Positions 1-6,777 of a stretch of DNA of 18,930 bases are shown here, piece after piece. Position 1 is the stretch's first letter, and each line of letters begins with the position of its first letter. The DNA comes from Chloroflexota bacterium. GTDB lineage: Bacteria; Chloroflexota; Dehalococcoidia; Lucifugimonadales; Australimonadaceae. The stretch covers positions 1 to 18,930 of the forward strand of contig JACZSI010000016.1 of the NCBI GenBank assembly GCA_022574265.1, in the 5' to 3' direction. The notes beneath the pieces are model-generated. The model had not been told where the DNA came from and made no database searches. It saw only the letters and a list, made by a program, of their open reading frames with translations. Position numbers and translations under genes: made by a program.

Positions 1-2
1 TC

Positions 3-431
3 AAGAACGTCATCGCCATCGGCGCGGGCGTCGTCGACGGCATGAGCCTCGGGGACAACGCCAAGGCCGGCTTCTTGACGCGCGGCCTCGCCGAGATCAC
101 GCGCCTCGGCGTCGCGGCGGGTGCGGACGCGCTGACCTTCGCCGGCAACGCGGGCCTCGGCGACCTGATGGCCACGTGCTTCAGCACGCTTTCGCGCAAC
201 CATCGCGTCGGCATCGCGCTGGCGCAGGGACGCTCGCTGGAGGAGGCGATCGCCGAGCTCGGCGGCGAGGTGGCGGAGGGCGTGGCGACGACGCCCGCGG
301 CGCTCGACCTGGCGCGGGCGCACGGTGTGGAGATGCCCATCGCCGAGCTCACGAACCGCGTGCTGTTCGAGGGCCTCTCGCCCAAGGACGCGCTCGGCGA
401 GCTGATGGCGCGTGTGCCGAAGCCCGAGTAG
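3..431 (+). CDS. gpsA: Glycerol-3-phosphate dehydrogenase [NAD(P)+], C-terminal part (5' truncated)
   Basis: This is the last 142 codons of GpsA, the cytosolic enzyme that reduces dihydroxyacetone phosphate to sn-glycerol 3-phosphate for phospholipid synthesis. The gene runs off the left edge of the window. The readable part begins KNVIAIGAGVVDG, and the catalytic lysine in a KN[VI] context is the usual GpsA active-site lysine. It is followed by GDNAKAGFLTRGLAEITRLG and FAGNAGLGDLMATC, which are the signature substrate-binding helices of the C-terminal domain. SRNHRVG and the closing region LFEGLSPKDALGELM are also typical. The frame is open from the first complete codon to a TAG at 429-431, with no frameshift. 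A perfect 7-bp hairpin follows the stop codon at once. The identification is firm; the N-terminal Rossmann domain cannot be checked. Confidence 0.95.
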   Translation, partial: KNVIAIGAGVVDGMSLGDNAKAGFLTRGLAEITRLGVAAGADALTFAGNAGLGDLMATCFSTLSRNHRVGIALAQGRSLEEAIAELGGEVAEGVATTPAALDLARAHGVEMPIAELTNRVLFEGLSPKDALGELMARVPKPE

Positions 432-451
432 GGGCGCGATTCATCGCGCCC
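432..451 (+). terminator. Gene-end hairpin without U-tract after gpsA
   Basis: GGGCGCG (432-438), loop ATTCAT and CGCGCCC (445-451) form a perfect 7-bp stem directly after the gpsA stop codon. No T-run follows, so it is not a classical intrinsic terminator. It could protect the mRNA 3' end or be a repeat. A near copy of the stem occurs at 982-999. Confidence 0.5.
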
Positions 452-455
452 GGCC

Positions 456-490
456 CGTTCGTGCTGAGGCTCTCGAAGCACGGACGAACG
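456..490 (+). repeat. Dispersed inverted-repeat element, copy 1 (left arm only)
   Basis: A 35-bp unit opens CGTTCGTGCTGAGG, contains the core CTGAGGCTCTCGAAG (464-478) and closes with GGACGAACG, so its ends are inverted (CGTTC/GAACG, GTGCT/AGCAC). The same unit recurs at 875-909, 2795-2829 and 7991-8025, and in an interrupted form at 8123-8180. Here the right arm found in the larger copies is missing. Confidence 0.85.
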
Positions 491-542
491 GCCGCCATCG
501 CTGAGCGTCTGCCCTGCATCGAACCGTTGGGAGGAACGCGCC

Positions 543-848
543 ATGGACATCGAGCTTTTGTACTTCGACGGTTGCCCGAGCTGGCAGCACACGCTGGCGG
601 ACCTTCAGGCCCTCCTGGCGGAGGCTGGGCGCGACGACGAGGTGCGGCTCGTCAAGGTCGACTCGATGGATGCCGCCGAGCGCCTGCGATTCCTCGGCTC
701 GCCGACCGTCCGCGTGAACGGCCGGGACGTCGAGAGCAACATCCCGGCCGAGGGCTACGGCATGGAGTGCCGCATCTACTGGGTCGATGGCAAGCCGGCC
801 GACACGCCCCCGCGCGAGTGGCTCGCGCGGGCCATCGCCGCGGGGTAG
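543..848 (+). CDS. Small thioredoxin-fold protein (single N-terminal Cys)
   Basis: This 101-residue soluble protein has the opening strand and turn of a thioredoxin-like fold: IELLYFDGCPSWQ. Cys11 lies in a CPSW motif where thioredoxins carry CxxC, so only one redox cysteine is present at that site. The pattern LGSPTVRVNGRDVE (51-64) matches the cis-proline loop and following strand, with Pro54 as the likely cis-Pro. A third landmark is Cys76 in YGMECRIYW. Such proteins are usually annotated as thioredoxin family or DUF2703-like. The substrate is unknown and a redox or thiol-transfer role is inference. The start is supported by GGGAGG 7 bases before ATG. It lies 111 bp after gpsA, separated by a hairpin and a repeat copy, so co-transcription is uncertain. 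There is no signal peptide or membrane segment. Confidence 0.8.
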   Translation: MDIELLYFDGCPSWQHTLADLQALLAEAGRDDEVRLVKVDSMDAAERLRFLGSPTVRVNGRDVESNIPAEGYGMECRIYWVDGKPADTPPREWLARAIAAG

Positions 849-871
849 CGCGATCGCCCAGGCCGCCCTGC

Positions 872-977
872 CCCCGTTCGTGCTGAGGCTCTCGAAGTAC
901 GAACGAACGCTTGCTCAGGACCGCCCGCCGCGTGTGCGAGCCTCCCTCGCCCTTCGAGAGCCTCAGGGCGAGCGGGG
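872..977. repeat. Dispersed inverted-repeat element, copy 2 (full length, ~106 bp)
   Basis: The left arm (875-909) carries CTGAGGCTCTCGAAG at 883-897. The right arm carries its exact reverse complement, CTTCGAGAGCCTCAG, at 952-966. The pairing extends outward to CCCCG/CGGGG with a few mismatches, which gives a stem of about 26 bp around a loop of about 50 nt. The element fills the gap between the convergent genes ending at 848 and 1080. No transposase is encoded. It resembles a REP or MITE-like non-autonomous repeat. Confidence 0.85.
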
Positions 978-981
978 TAGG

Positions 982-1001
982 GGGCGCGGAATCGCGCCCT
1001 T
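982..1001. terminator. Gene-end hairpin between convergent genes
   Basis: GGGCGCG (982-988), loop GAAT and CGCGCCC (993-999), then TT. The stem sequence is identical to the hairpin after gpsA at 432-451, so this palindrome is itself repeated and lies beside the dispersed repeat in both places. It sits between two converging genes and could end transcription from the left. The U-tract is too short for a confident intrinsic terminator. Confidence 0.45.
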
Positions 1002-1079
1002 ACGGAGTCCAGCAGCGTCTTCTCCGTCGCGCAGCGCTTCCACCGCTCCGCTCACGTACTCCCAGCGACCGGCGGCGAC

Positions 1080-1721
1080 CTAGGAGCCTCCGCGCAGAAT
1101 CGTCAGCTCCCGCACCCGAAATCCGCCAGGGGCTGCCAACGGTATCGCTTCGGGCCCGGCCGTGAAGACGAGCTCACCTCCGGGCAGATCATAGGCAACG
1201 GCCGCGACGCTGCTCGCGCAGTCGGCACCACGGCAAAACGAAACGTTTCGCGTGACCTGGCGGGGAGCGGGGGCGGTCCCTTGCTGCAAGTACATTTCCT
1301 TGTAGCGGGGGTAAATCATGCCATGCGGTTGCACATATCCCTCGTCCAATGTCGTCTCGGTGGTCTTGCCGACGATGGCATCGAATTTAACGTACCGTGA
1401 GCCGCGCTGCTCTTTGTAGGAGCCAACGCGGCTGAAGGTTCCCACAGGCGTGATTACGTCATCACTCTCGACGACTTCATCTCTCCATCGGTCTACGCCA
1501 TGCCATTCCAGGCGGTGCACCTCTCTCGGGCGAAACACGTCTTGCCCTACCGAGTAAGGGTCGCCGTCGGTTTCGTAGACCATGACAAAAGATGGCCAGT
1601 TCCCGTTTGGAGGGGATTGGGCGCGCACCAACATAGTCGCCACGATGGCTGCAATCGCCATCACCGTGATCGGCGCCACGACAAAGAGTCCTAGTTTTCT
1701 TCCACTTGGCGAGCCGAGCAT
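1080..1721 (-). CDS. Membrane-anchored hypothetical protein, 213 aa
   Basis: I do not recognise a family. The chosen start is ATG at 1719-1721, preceded by AAAGGGGC at good Shine-Dalgarno distance. The open frame extends further upstream, but that stretch lies over the next gene and has no protein-like features. Residues 10-32 (LGLFVVAPITVMAIAAIVATM) form one hydrophobic segment behind a short basic N-terminus (GRK), so the protein is probably a signal-anchored protein with the rest outside the membrane. The outer part is beta-rich and polar, with Cys163 and Cys168 (SFCRGADCAS) placed to form a disulfide. The DNA is visibly less GC-rich than its neighbours, which suggests an accessory or recently acquired gene. 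It lies 38 bp downstream of the binding-protein-like gene on the same strand and may be co-transcribed with it. Confidence 0.7.
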   Translation of the reverse strand: MLGSPSGRKLGLFVVAPITVMAIAAIVATMLVRAQSPPNGNWPSFVMVYETDGDPYSVGQDVFRPREVHRLEWHGVDRWRDEVVESDDVITPVGTFSRVGSYKEQRGSRYVKFDAIVGKTTETTLDEGYVQPHGMIYPRYKEMYLQQGTAPAPRQVTRNVSFCRGADCASSVAAVAYDLPGGELVFTAGPEAIPLAAPGGFRVRELTILRGGS

Positions 1722-1759
1722 CGCTTTGCCCCTTTGTTTGATCAGTTGCCCGTGAGGCT

Positions 1760-2761
1760 CTACGAGTCCAGCAGCGTGGCCGCGAACACCTCTTCGACCG
1801 CGACCTCGCGCGGCGTGAGCCCCTGCTCGTGCGAGTAGCGCGCCGCCAGCTCGACGACCTCGCGGTTCGCGGCCATGCCGTAGGGGAAGAGGTCGGTCGC
1901 CGTCGCCGAGCGGGCCGCCGGTGGCAGCAGGCCCGTCGCCAAGTACGGCTGGGCGAGCGCCCGGGCCGCCGCGTACGAGCGCTGCTTCGCCGCCTCGAAC
2001 GCCTCCAGCAAGTTGCGGGCGACCCACGGGTGCGCCTCGTAGATCGACCGCCGCAGGATGACCGTGTGGTTGAAGGGGAAGACGCCCGTCTTCTCGTAGT
2101 ACCGCGTGCTCTCGGCTTCGGTGTCGGGGAAGAGCATCCGCATGCCGTCGTGGTGGAACAGGTCGATCGTGCTGCGGTTCATCCCGCCGGCGCTCCCCCA
2201 GAAGTAGTGGTAGATGGCGTCGAGCGAGCCCTCGACCATCATCTGGCCCATGCTCGATTCCGCCGGGATGTGGCTCATGCGCACGCCCGGCGGCGGCTCG
2301 AAGCCCGTCGCGCCCTGGTGGCTGTACTCCTCGGTGCGCTCCATGAACCACTCGACGTCGGTGGGCGCGATGCCGTACTCATGCTGGAAGAAGCCGCGGG
2401 CCCAGAGTGCAGCCGTCTGCTGGTACTCGTTGACGCCAACGCGCTTGCCCTTGAGGTCCGACGGCTGCTCGATGCCGGCGTCGCGCCGGACGATGGTCTG
2501 CGTGCCGTAGAAGGTGCGCGTCGTGAAGATCGGCACGGCGACCCACGGCGAGTTGCCCTGCGCGGTGATGAGCAGCAGCGAGGAGATCGACATCTCGGAG
2601 ACGTCGAACTCCTGGTGCGTGAGCTGCCGGTGGAAGAGCTCGCCGGCGCCCACCTCGCTGCACGCGAGCTCGATGCCCTCCGGCTGGACCGTGCCGTCGA
2701 GGATGGGCTGGCTGCGGGGGTTGGGGCCGAAGCCGAGGCTCAGCGATAGCTTGCTGCTCAT
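1760..2761 (-). CDS. 4,5-dihydroxyphthalate decarboxylase-like / ABC-type substrate-binding-like protein
   Basis: This 333-residue protein resembles the 4,5-dihydroxyphthalate decarboxylase (Pht5)-like family, which has the two-lobed periplasmic-binding-protein (NMT1-like) fold. Diagnostic blocks are PILDGTVQPEGIEL (19-32), HQEFDVSEMSISSLL (49-63), PWVAVPIFTTRTFYGTQTIVRRDAGI (72-97), and DLKGKRVGVNEYQQTAALWARGFFQHEYGI (102-131). No signal peptide or lipobox is present, so it is predicted to be cytoplasmic, unlike classical transporter binding proteins. No permease or ATPase gene is adjacent, and no aromatic-degradation gene is nearby. Substrate and reaction therefore cannot be assigned; many family members in databases are probably misnamed decarboxylases. 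The start has a strong SD, AGGAGG, 7 bases before ATG. It lies 162 bp after prmA, across a repeat copy, so it may have its own transcript. Confidence 0.75.
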   Translation of the reverse strand: MSSKLSLSLGFGPNPRSQPILDGTVQPEGIELACSEVGAGELFHRQLTHQEFDVSEMSISSLLLITAQGNSPWVAVPIFTTRTFYGTQTIVRRDAGIEQPSDLKGKRVGVNEYQQTAALWARGFFQHEYGIAPTDVEWFMERTEEYSHQGATGFEPPPGVRMSHIPAESSMGQMMVEGSLDAIYHYFWGSAGGMNRSTIDLFHHDGMRMLFPDTEAESTRYYEKTGVFPFNHTVILRRSIYEAHPWVARNLLEAFEAAKQRSYAAARALAQPYLATGLLPPAARSATATDLFPYGMAANREVVELAARYSHEQGLTPREVAVEEVFAATLLDS

Positions 2762-2791
2762 GGCGGTCCTCCTAGCGCGCTGTCGCCCTGA

Positions 2792-2865
2792 CCCCGTTCG
2801 TGCTGAGGCTCTCGAAGCACGGACGAACGTTTGCTCGCTCCTTCGACAGGCTCAGGACGAGCGGG
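2792..2865. repeat. Dispersed inverted-repeat element, copy 3 (short form)
   Basis: The left arm (2795-2829) matches copy 1. It is followed after only about 10 bases by a right arm reading CTTCGACAGGCTCAG then GACGAGCGGG (2841-2865). The central loop seen in copies 2, 4 and 5 is deleted. It lies between prmA and the binding-protein-like gene. Confidence 0.85.
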
Positions 2866-2923
2866 TCCGATGAGGCGCGCGGTTACTGGAGGCGCATAGT
2901 AGCGGAATCCCGGTGCGTCGGCG

Positions 2924-3829
2924 CTACCCCAGGACAAGCGCCAGCCAGTCGCCGTCCTCGAACGACTCGCGGACCGCGAGCCCCGCGTCGGCGAACGCCT
3001 GCTCCACCGGCGCGCGGCGCTCCTCCAAGATGCCCGCGGCGATCAGCGGTGCGCCGGGTGCGAGCGCGCGCCGAAGCTCCGGCGCCAGCTGCGCCAGCAC
3101 GATGGCGTTGACGTTCGCCACGACGAGGTCGGCCCACGCGGGCGCGACGTGCTCGTTGGGCAGCGTGCCGGCGTAGAGGCGGACGGTGCCCGAGACGCCG
3201 TTGGCCCGGACGTTCGACCGCCCAGCCTTGAGCGCGATGCGGTCGATCTCGATGCCGATGACCTTCCCCGCGCCGAGCTTGGCGGATGCGACGCTGAGGA
3301 TGCCCGACCCCGCGCCGACGTCGAGTACGTTCGCGCCGGGCTCCACGAGCCGCTCGAGCGATTCGAGCGCGCGGTGCGTCGTCGGGTGATGGCCCGTGCC
3401 GAAGGCGAGCCCAGGGTCGATCTCGATGACGACGTCCCCCGGCCGCGGCTCCTCGACATGCCACGGTGGCTGGACGAGGAGGTGGTGGCCGACCCGCAGT
3501 GGCGTGAAGTGTGCCTTCCACGCCGCCTCCCACTCCTCCTCCGCGACCTCGCGCTCTTCGAGCTCGGGCAGGTCGGTGAGCTTGGCGATGAGCGCCACGC
3601 CGATGTACACGAGCTCGCGCTTCGTGCGGAACGCGGGTGTCTGCGGCATGTAGGTGCGGAGGACCGCGCTGGGCCGCTCCGGCGGCGGCTCGCCCTCGTC
3701 GGGGTTCCAGAGGCCGGTCTGCTCGATGACGACGCCGCCCTTGCCGTAGGCGTGGAAGAGCTCGGCGACGGGCTCGACGTACTCGAAGGGGACCTCGATC
3801 TTGAGCTCGAGCCAGCGCTTCGGCGGCAT
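2924..3829 (-). CDS. prmA: Ribosomal protein L11 methyltransferase
   Basis: PrmA trimethylates ribosomal protein L11 using S-adenosylmethionine in the cytoplasm. The 301-residue length is normal. The N-terminal L11-recognition domain begins WLELKIEVPFEYVEPVAELF. The linker and catalytic domain show the family hallmarks EEWEAAWKAHFTPLRVG (98-114), IDPGLAFGTGHHPTTHRALE (137-156), SAM motif I VLDVGAGSGILS (168-179), acidic motif IGIEID (191-196), and the VANVNA block (237-242) that replaces the usual VANILA. It begins 10 bp after the stop of the preceding small membrane-protein gene and has no clear Shine-Dalgarno, so translation is probably coupled. dnaJ followed by prmA is a common order in bacteria; here one extra gene separates them. 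The identification is secure. Confidence 0.95.
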   Translation of the reverse strand: MPPKRWLELKIEVPFEYVEPVAELFHAYGKGGVVIEQTGLWNPDEGEPPPERPSAVLRTYMPQTPAFRTKRELVYIGVALIAKLTDLPELEEREVAEEEWEAAWKAHFTPLRVGHHLLVQPPWHVEEPRPGDVVIEIDPGLAFGTGHHPTTHRALESLERLVEPGANVLDVGAGSGILSVASAKLGAGKVIGIEIDRIALKAGRSNVRANGVSGTVRLYAGTLPNEHVAPAWADLVVANVNAIVLAQLAPELRRALAPGAPLIAAGILEERRAPVEQAFADAGLAVRESFEDGDWLALVLG

Positions 3830-3839
3830 GGTGGGTCGG

Positions 3840-4355
3840 TCAGGCGGCGTCGCGGTTCTTCCCGAGCAGATAGAGCCCGACGAGGAGCGCGCCGAGGCCC
3901 AACAGGGGCCATAGGGTCTCGTCGGACGGATGTTCCTCGCGGAGCTTCTCGGTGATTCGACGGTAATCCTCGACCTGCTGAGGTGTGAACGGCTCGGCGG
4001 CGCGAGCCATGCTCACGTATCGGTCGAGACGTGCTTGGTCTTCGTCGTGAAGCGGGTTGGCCGGTGCGCCTGGTAGCTTGGCCATGGCGGTGTAGTGCCG
4101 CATGATTTCAGCTCGGTCGTCATCCGACAGGGACGCCTTTTGTACCAGCAAGCCGGTGATCTCGAGGTGGACGTTGCCTTGGTGAAGCAGTGACTCAAGT
4201 TGCTTGCTGGTTGACTCAAATCGGGAATCGAGTTGTCTGCTGATCGACTCGAACCGGCGGCCCAGGACGAACACCCATATCGCGGCGCCGCCCACGAGCG
4301 CCGCCACGCCAGCTACCGCGCCGACCACCGCGGCGATCGACTGGAGGTCGTTCAT
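3840..4355 (-). CDS. Small two-TM hypothetical protein with tandem 11-residue repeat
   Basis: No family is recognised. I chose the ATG at 4353-4355 (171 aa), because GGAAGAAG precedes it; the frame allows a start seven codons earlier without better support. Residues 6-31 form a hydrophobic, Ala/Gly/Val-rich membrane segment. It is followed by an exact tandem of two 11-residue units, RFESISRQLDS (34-44) and RFESTSKQLES (45-55), which should continue as an amphipathic helix or coiled coil. A soluble acidic middle follows (75-145), then a second membrane segment LWPLLGLGALLVGLYLLG (148-165) and a short basic tail. The protein sits between dnaJ and prmA, breaking a pair that is usually adjacent, and its DNA is less GC-rich than either neighbour. 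A late insertion into the operon is likely. A membrane-stress role is only a guess from its position. Confidence 0.75.
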   Translation of the reverse strand: MNDLQSIAAVVGAVAGVAALVGGAAIWVFVLGRRFESISRQLDSRFESTSKQLESLLHQGNVHLEITGLLVQKASLSDDDRAEIMRHYTAMAKLPGAPANPLHDEDQARLDRYVSMARAAEPFTPQQVEDYRRITEKLREEHPSDETLWPLLGLGALLVGLYLLGKNRDAA

Positions 4356-4423
4356 TCGGCTTCTTCCATGGCACAACTAACCTTGGTCTGATTCGGTTGC
4401 GCGGATTGTACCGTGCTCGTCGC

Positions 4424-5494
4424 CTACTTGTGGAGCTCTTGCTGGAGCTCTTCGAGCAGCTGCTTCTGCCGCTTGCTCAGGCGCTCCGGCGTCGCGACGT
4501 CGACGGTGACCAGCTGGTCGCCGCGCCGGCTCGGCCGGCCGAGGTGCGGCATGCCGTGGCCCTTGAGCCGGAACACCGCATTCGGCTGCGTGCCCGGCGG
4601 TATCTTCAGCTTGGCGGGACCGTCCAGCGTCGGCACTTCGAGCTCGACGCCGAGAGCCGCCTCCGGGAAGCTGACCTTCATCGCATAGACGACGTCGTTC
4701 TCCTGGCGCACGAAGACCTCGTGGGGGGTGACGCGGACGTCAACGTAGAGGTCGCCGGGGGGTCCGCCGCGCACGCCGGCATCGCCCTGGCCCTGCAGGC
4801 TGAGCCGCGAGCCGTTCGGCACGCCCGCGGGGACCGTGACCTGGAGCTTGCGCTTGGCGCGCTGGTGGCCGTTTCCCTTGCACTGCCTGCACGGGTCGGT
4901 GATGACGGTTCCGGCGCCGCCGCACACGTTGCACGCGGCCTCGGTCACGAACTGGCCGAAGACGCTCCGCTGGGCGCGGCGCACCCTGCCTGAGCCCCGG
5001 CAGTTCGAGCAGGTCTGCTTGTCGTGACCCGGCTCGCTGCCGTTCCCCTCGCAGCGGGTGCAGCGCTCCGTCCGCGTGATCTCGACTTCCTTGGCGGTCC
5101 CGAACGCCGCCTCCTCGAAGGTGATGGTGAGCGCGGCGCCGAGGTCGCGGCCCTGGCGAGAGCGCGCTCCGGCGGCGGCGCCGCCGAAGAAGGCGTCGAA
5201 GATGTCGCCGAACCCCCCGAAACCGTCGAAGCCCTCGAAGCCCTGGCGGCCGCCCGCAGCCGATCCGTTGCCGACGCCCGCGTGCCCGAAGCGGTCGTAC
5301 CGCCGCCGCCGCTCTGGGTCGGTCAGCACCTGGTAGGCCTCGTTGACCTCTTTGAACTGCTCCGATGCGCCGGGGGACTTGTTGCGGTCCGGATGATAGT
5401 CCAGGGCCTTCTTGCGGAAGGCCTTGCGGATGTCCTCCTCGGAGGCATCGCGGCCGATGTCCAAGATGTCGTAGTAGTCGCGTTTGGTGGTCAT
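4424..5494 (-). CDS. dnaJ: Chaperone DnaJ (Hsp40, type I)
   Basis: DnaJ is the co-chaperone that delivers unfolded proteins to DnaK and stimulates its ATPase. All type I domains are present in order in 356 residues. The J domain is residues 4-70, with the essential HPD at 34-36. A Gly/Phe-rich linker (about 68-118) includes GFEGFDGFGGFGDIFDAFFGG. The zinc-binding domain has four CxxCxGxG repeats: CTRCEGNG, CSNCRGSG, CNVCGGAG and CRQCKGNG. The C-terminal substrate-binding domain includes PPGDLYVDVRV and LKGHGMPHLG. It starts 12 bp after the hrcA stop codon, with no strong SD, and is therefore in the CIRCE-controlled hrcA transcript. grpE and dnaK, which usually lie between hrcA and dnaJ, are absent from this locus. 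The identification is secure. Confidence 0.96.
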   Translation of the reverse strand: MTTKRDYYDILDIGRDASEEDIRKAFRKKALDYHPDRNKSPGASEQFKEVNEAYQVLTDPERRRRYDRFGHAGVGNGSAAGGRQGFEGFDGFGGFGDIFDAFFGGAAAGARSRQGRDLGAALTITFEEAAFGTAKEVEITRTERCTRCEGNGSEPGHDKQTCSNCRGSGRVRRAQRSVFGQFVTEAACNVCGGAGTVITDPCRQCKGNGHQRAKRKLQVTVPAGVPNGSRLSLQGQGDAGVRGGPPGDLYVDVRVTPHEVFVRQENDVVYAMKVSFPEAALGVELEVPTLDGPAKLKIPPGTQPNAVFRLKGHGMPHLGRPSRRGDQLVTVDVATPERLSKRQKQLLEELQQELHK

Positions 5495-5506
5495 GGCGGG
5501 TGGAGT

Positions 5507-6556
5507 CTACGGCGCTTCTTCGAGCGCGCCGACGAGACCGCTGAGGAAATCGGCCAGGTAGCGGACGCTGCTGATGGCGCGCACGTAGTCCATGCGCGTG
5601 GGGCCCAGGATGCCGATCACACCCATCGCCTGGCCAGGCGTGCCGTACCGCGCGATCACGACGCTGTAGCGGCGCAGCTGCTGGCTGTGGCTCTCGCCAC
5701 CGATGATGACCTGCACGCTCCCCGCACCGGCGCGTTCCGACAGCACGCCGCGCAGCGTGCTGTCGTCCTCGACCACCTCGACCGCCTCGCGGGCGCTCAC
5801 GGCGCTCTGGAACTCCGGCTGGCTGAGCATGTGCCCGAGGCCCTCGGTGTAGCGGTGCGCCAGCCCCTCGCGCTCCTCCTCGTCGAGCAGCCGCGTGAGC
5901 TCGGCGACGACCGCGTCGGCGACAGCGTCGTAGCCGAGGACCGGCTCCCAGACACGGCGTACGTCGGCGGCGCTCAGGCCCGACAGCGTCGCGTTCAGCC
6001 GGACGGCAAGCCCCGTCAGCTCGTCCTGCGAGATAGCCTCGCCGAACGGCACGATGTGCTGGCGGAGGCGGGCCTCTTGCATGACGAGCACGAGCAATGC
6101 CTGCCGGTCGTGCAGGTGGACGAGCTGGAGCTGCTTGATGCGGGCGTGCGATGCCCGTGGGGTCGTCGCGATGGCGACGTTGAGCACGGCGTCCGAGAGC
6201 ACGGCGGCGGCACCGCGCGCCCACCCCTCGGGGTCGCCGGCCTCCGGCTCGATGGCGCTGCGCACGCGTGCTTCGAACCGGCGCGATGGACGCGGCCGGG
6301 GCGCAACGCGCTCGACGTAGAAGCGGTAGGCCGCGTCGGCGGGCACGCCGCCGGCGGACGCGTGGGGCCGCGAGATGTAGCCAAGCTCCTCGAGCTCGGC
6401 CATGTCGTTGCGGATCGTGGCGGGGCTGACGCGGAGGCGGTGGCGCTTGGCGATCTGCTGGGACGCCACGGGGACCGCCGTCTGGATGTAGTCCCCGACG
6501 ATGAACTCGAGGAGACTCTGGCGGCGCTCGTTGAGCTGCACTGTCGCGGTCGTCAT
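5507..6556 (-). CDS. hrcA: Heat-inducible transcription repressor HrcA
   Basis: HrcA represses heat-shock genes by binding CIRCE operators and needs GroEL to stay active. The 349-residue length is normal. The N-terminal winged helix (about 8-70) reads RRQSLLEFIVGDYIQTAVPVASQQIA, then SPATIRNDMAELEELGYISRPHASAGGVPADAAYRFYVE, the characteristic HrcA recognition and wing region. The middle GAF-like domain and the C-terminal block GVIGILGPTRMDYVRAISSVRYLADFLS are also typical. The start codon (6554-6556) lies just 9 bp from a CIRCE element, so the gene controls itself. dnaJ follows by 12 bp in the same transcript. The identification and regulation are both strongly supported by the sequence. Confidence 0.96.
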   Translation of the reverse strand: MTTATVQLNERRQSLLEFIVGDYIQTAVPVASQQIAKRHRLRVSPATIRNDMAELEELGYISRPHASAGGVPADAAYRFYVERVAPRPRPSRRFEARVRSAIEPEAGDPEGWARGAAAVLSDAVLNVAIATTPRASHARIKQLQLVHLHDRQALLVLVMQEARLRQHIVPFGEAISQDELTGLAVRLNATLSGLSAADVRRVWEPVLGYDAVADAVVAELTRLLDEEEREGLAHRYTEGLGHMLSQPEFQSAVSAREAVEVVEDDSTLRGVLSERAGAGSVQVIIGGESHSQQLRRYSVVIARYGTPGQAMGVIGILGPTRMDYVRAISSVRYLADFLSGLVGALEEAP

Positions 6557-6565
6557 GTCCGGAGG

Positions 6566-6592
6566 TTAGCAGTCGGCGTCGTGGAGTGCTAA
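6566..6592 (-). promoter_or_regulatory. CIRCE operator (HrcA binding site) for hrcA-dnaJ
   Basis: On the plus strand the site reads TTAGCAGTC, nine bases, GAGTGCTAA. The CIRCE consensus is TTAGCACTC-N9-GAGTGCTAA, so one arm is perfect and the other has one mismatch. It begins about 12 bp after the -10 box of the hrcA promoter and ends 9 bp before the hrcA start codon, exactly where HrcA repression is expected. Confidence 0.95.
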
Positions 6593-6604
6593 TCGAACGT
6601 TCCG

Positions 6605-6633
6605 ACTGTAGCATCGGCCTAGGGCCTCGTCAA
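6605..6633 (-). promoter_or_regulatory. SigA-type promoter of hrcA-dnaJ
   Basis: On the minus strand the -35 box TTGACG (6628-6633) and the -10 box TACAGT (6605-6610) are separated by 17 bp. Transcription would start near 6598, just in front of the CIRCE element. The spacing and the operator position make this a convincing promoter. Confidence 0.85.
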
Positions 6634-6713
6634 TCGATCCTTGGCCGCTTCTCGCCGGTGTTTCCCGGCTGCCGTCAGGGGCCCATACGCTTGTGAAATC
6701 TGGCGCAAAAGCG

Positions 6714-6743
6714 TTGACGCTCCGTTCCGGCCGGTGCTATCGT
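6714..6743 (+). promoter_or_regulatory. SigA-type promoter of guaB3
   Basis: TTGACG (6714-6719), an 18-bp spacer, then TATCGT (6738-6743). Transcription would start near 6750, leaving a short leader of about 28 nt before the ATG at 6778. It faces away from the hrcA promoter; the two -35 boxes are 80 bp apart. Confidence 0.75.
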
Positions 6744-6777
6744 TGCCGGAATCACAACACATCAAGGGGGACGAGGC

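Noticed and set aside
991..1082. An in-frame continuation of the 213-aa protein past its TAG stop (GRWEYVSGAVEALRDGEDAAGLRKG), suggesting readthrough or a broken gene end.
   Set aside because: The stretch is only about 30 residues, runs into a repeat and hairpin, and the frame match has a one-in-three chance. No homology is recognised.
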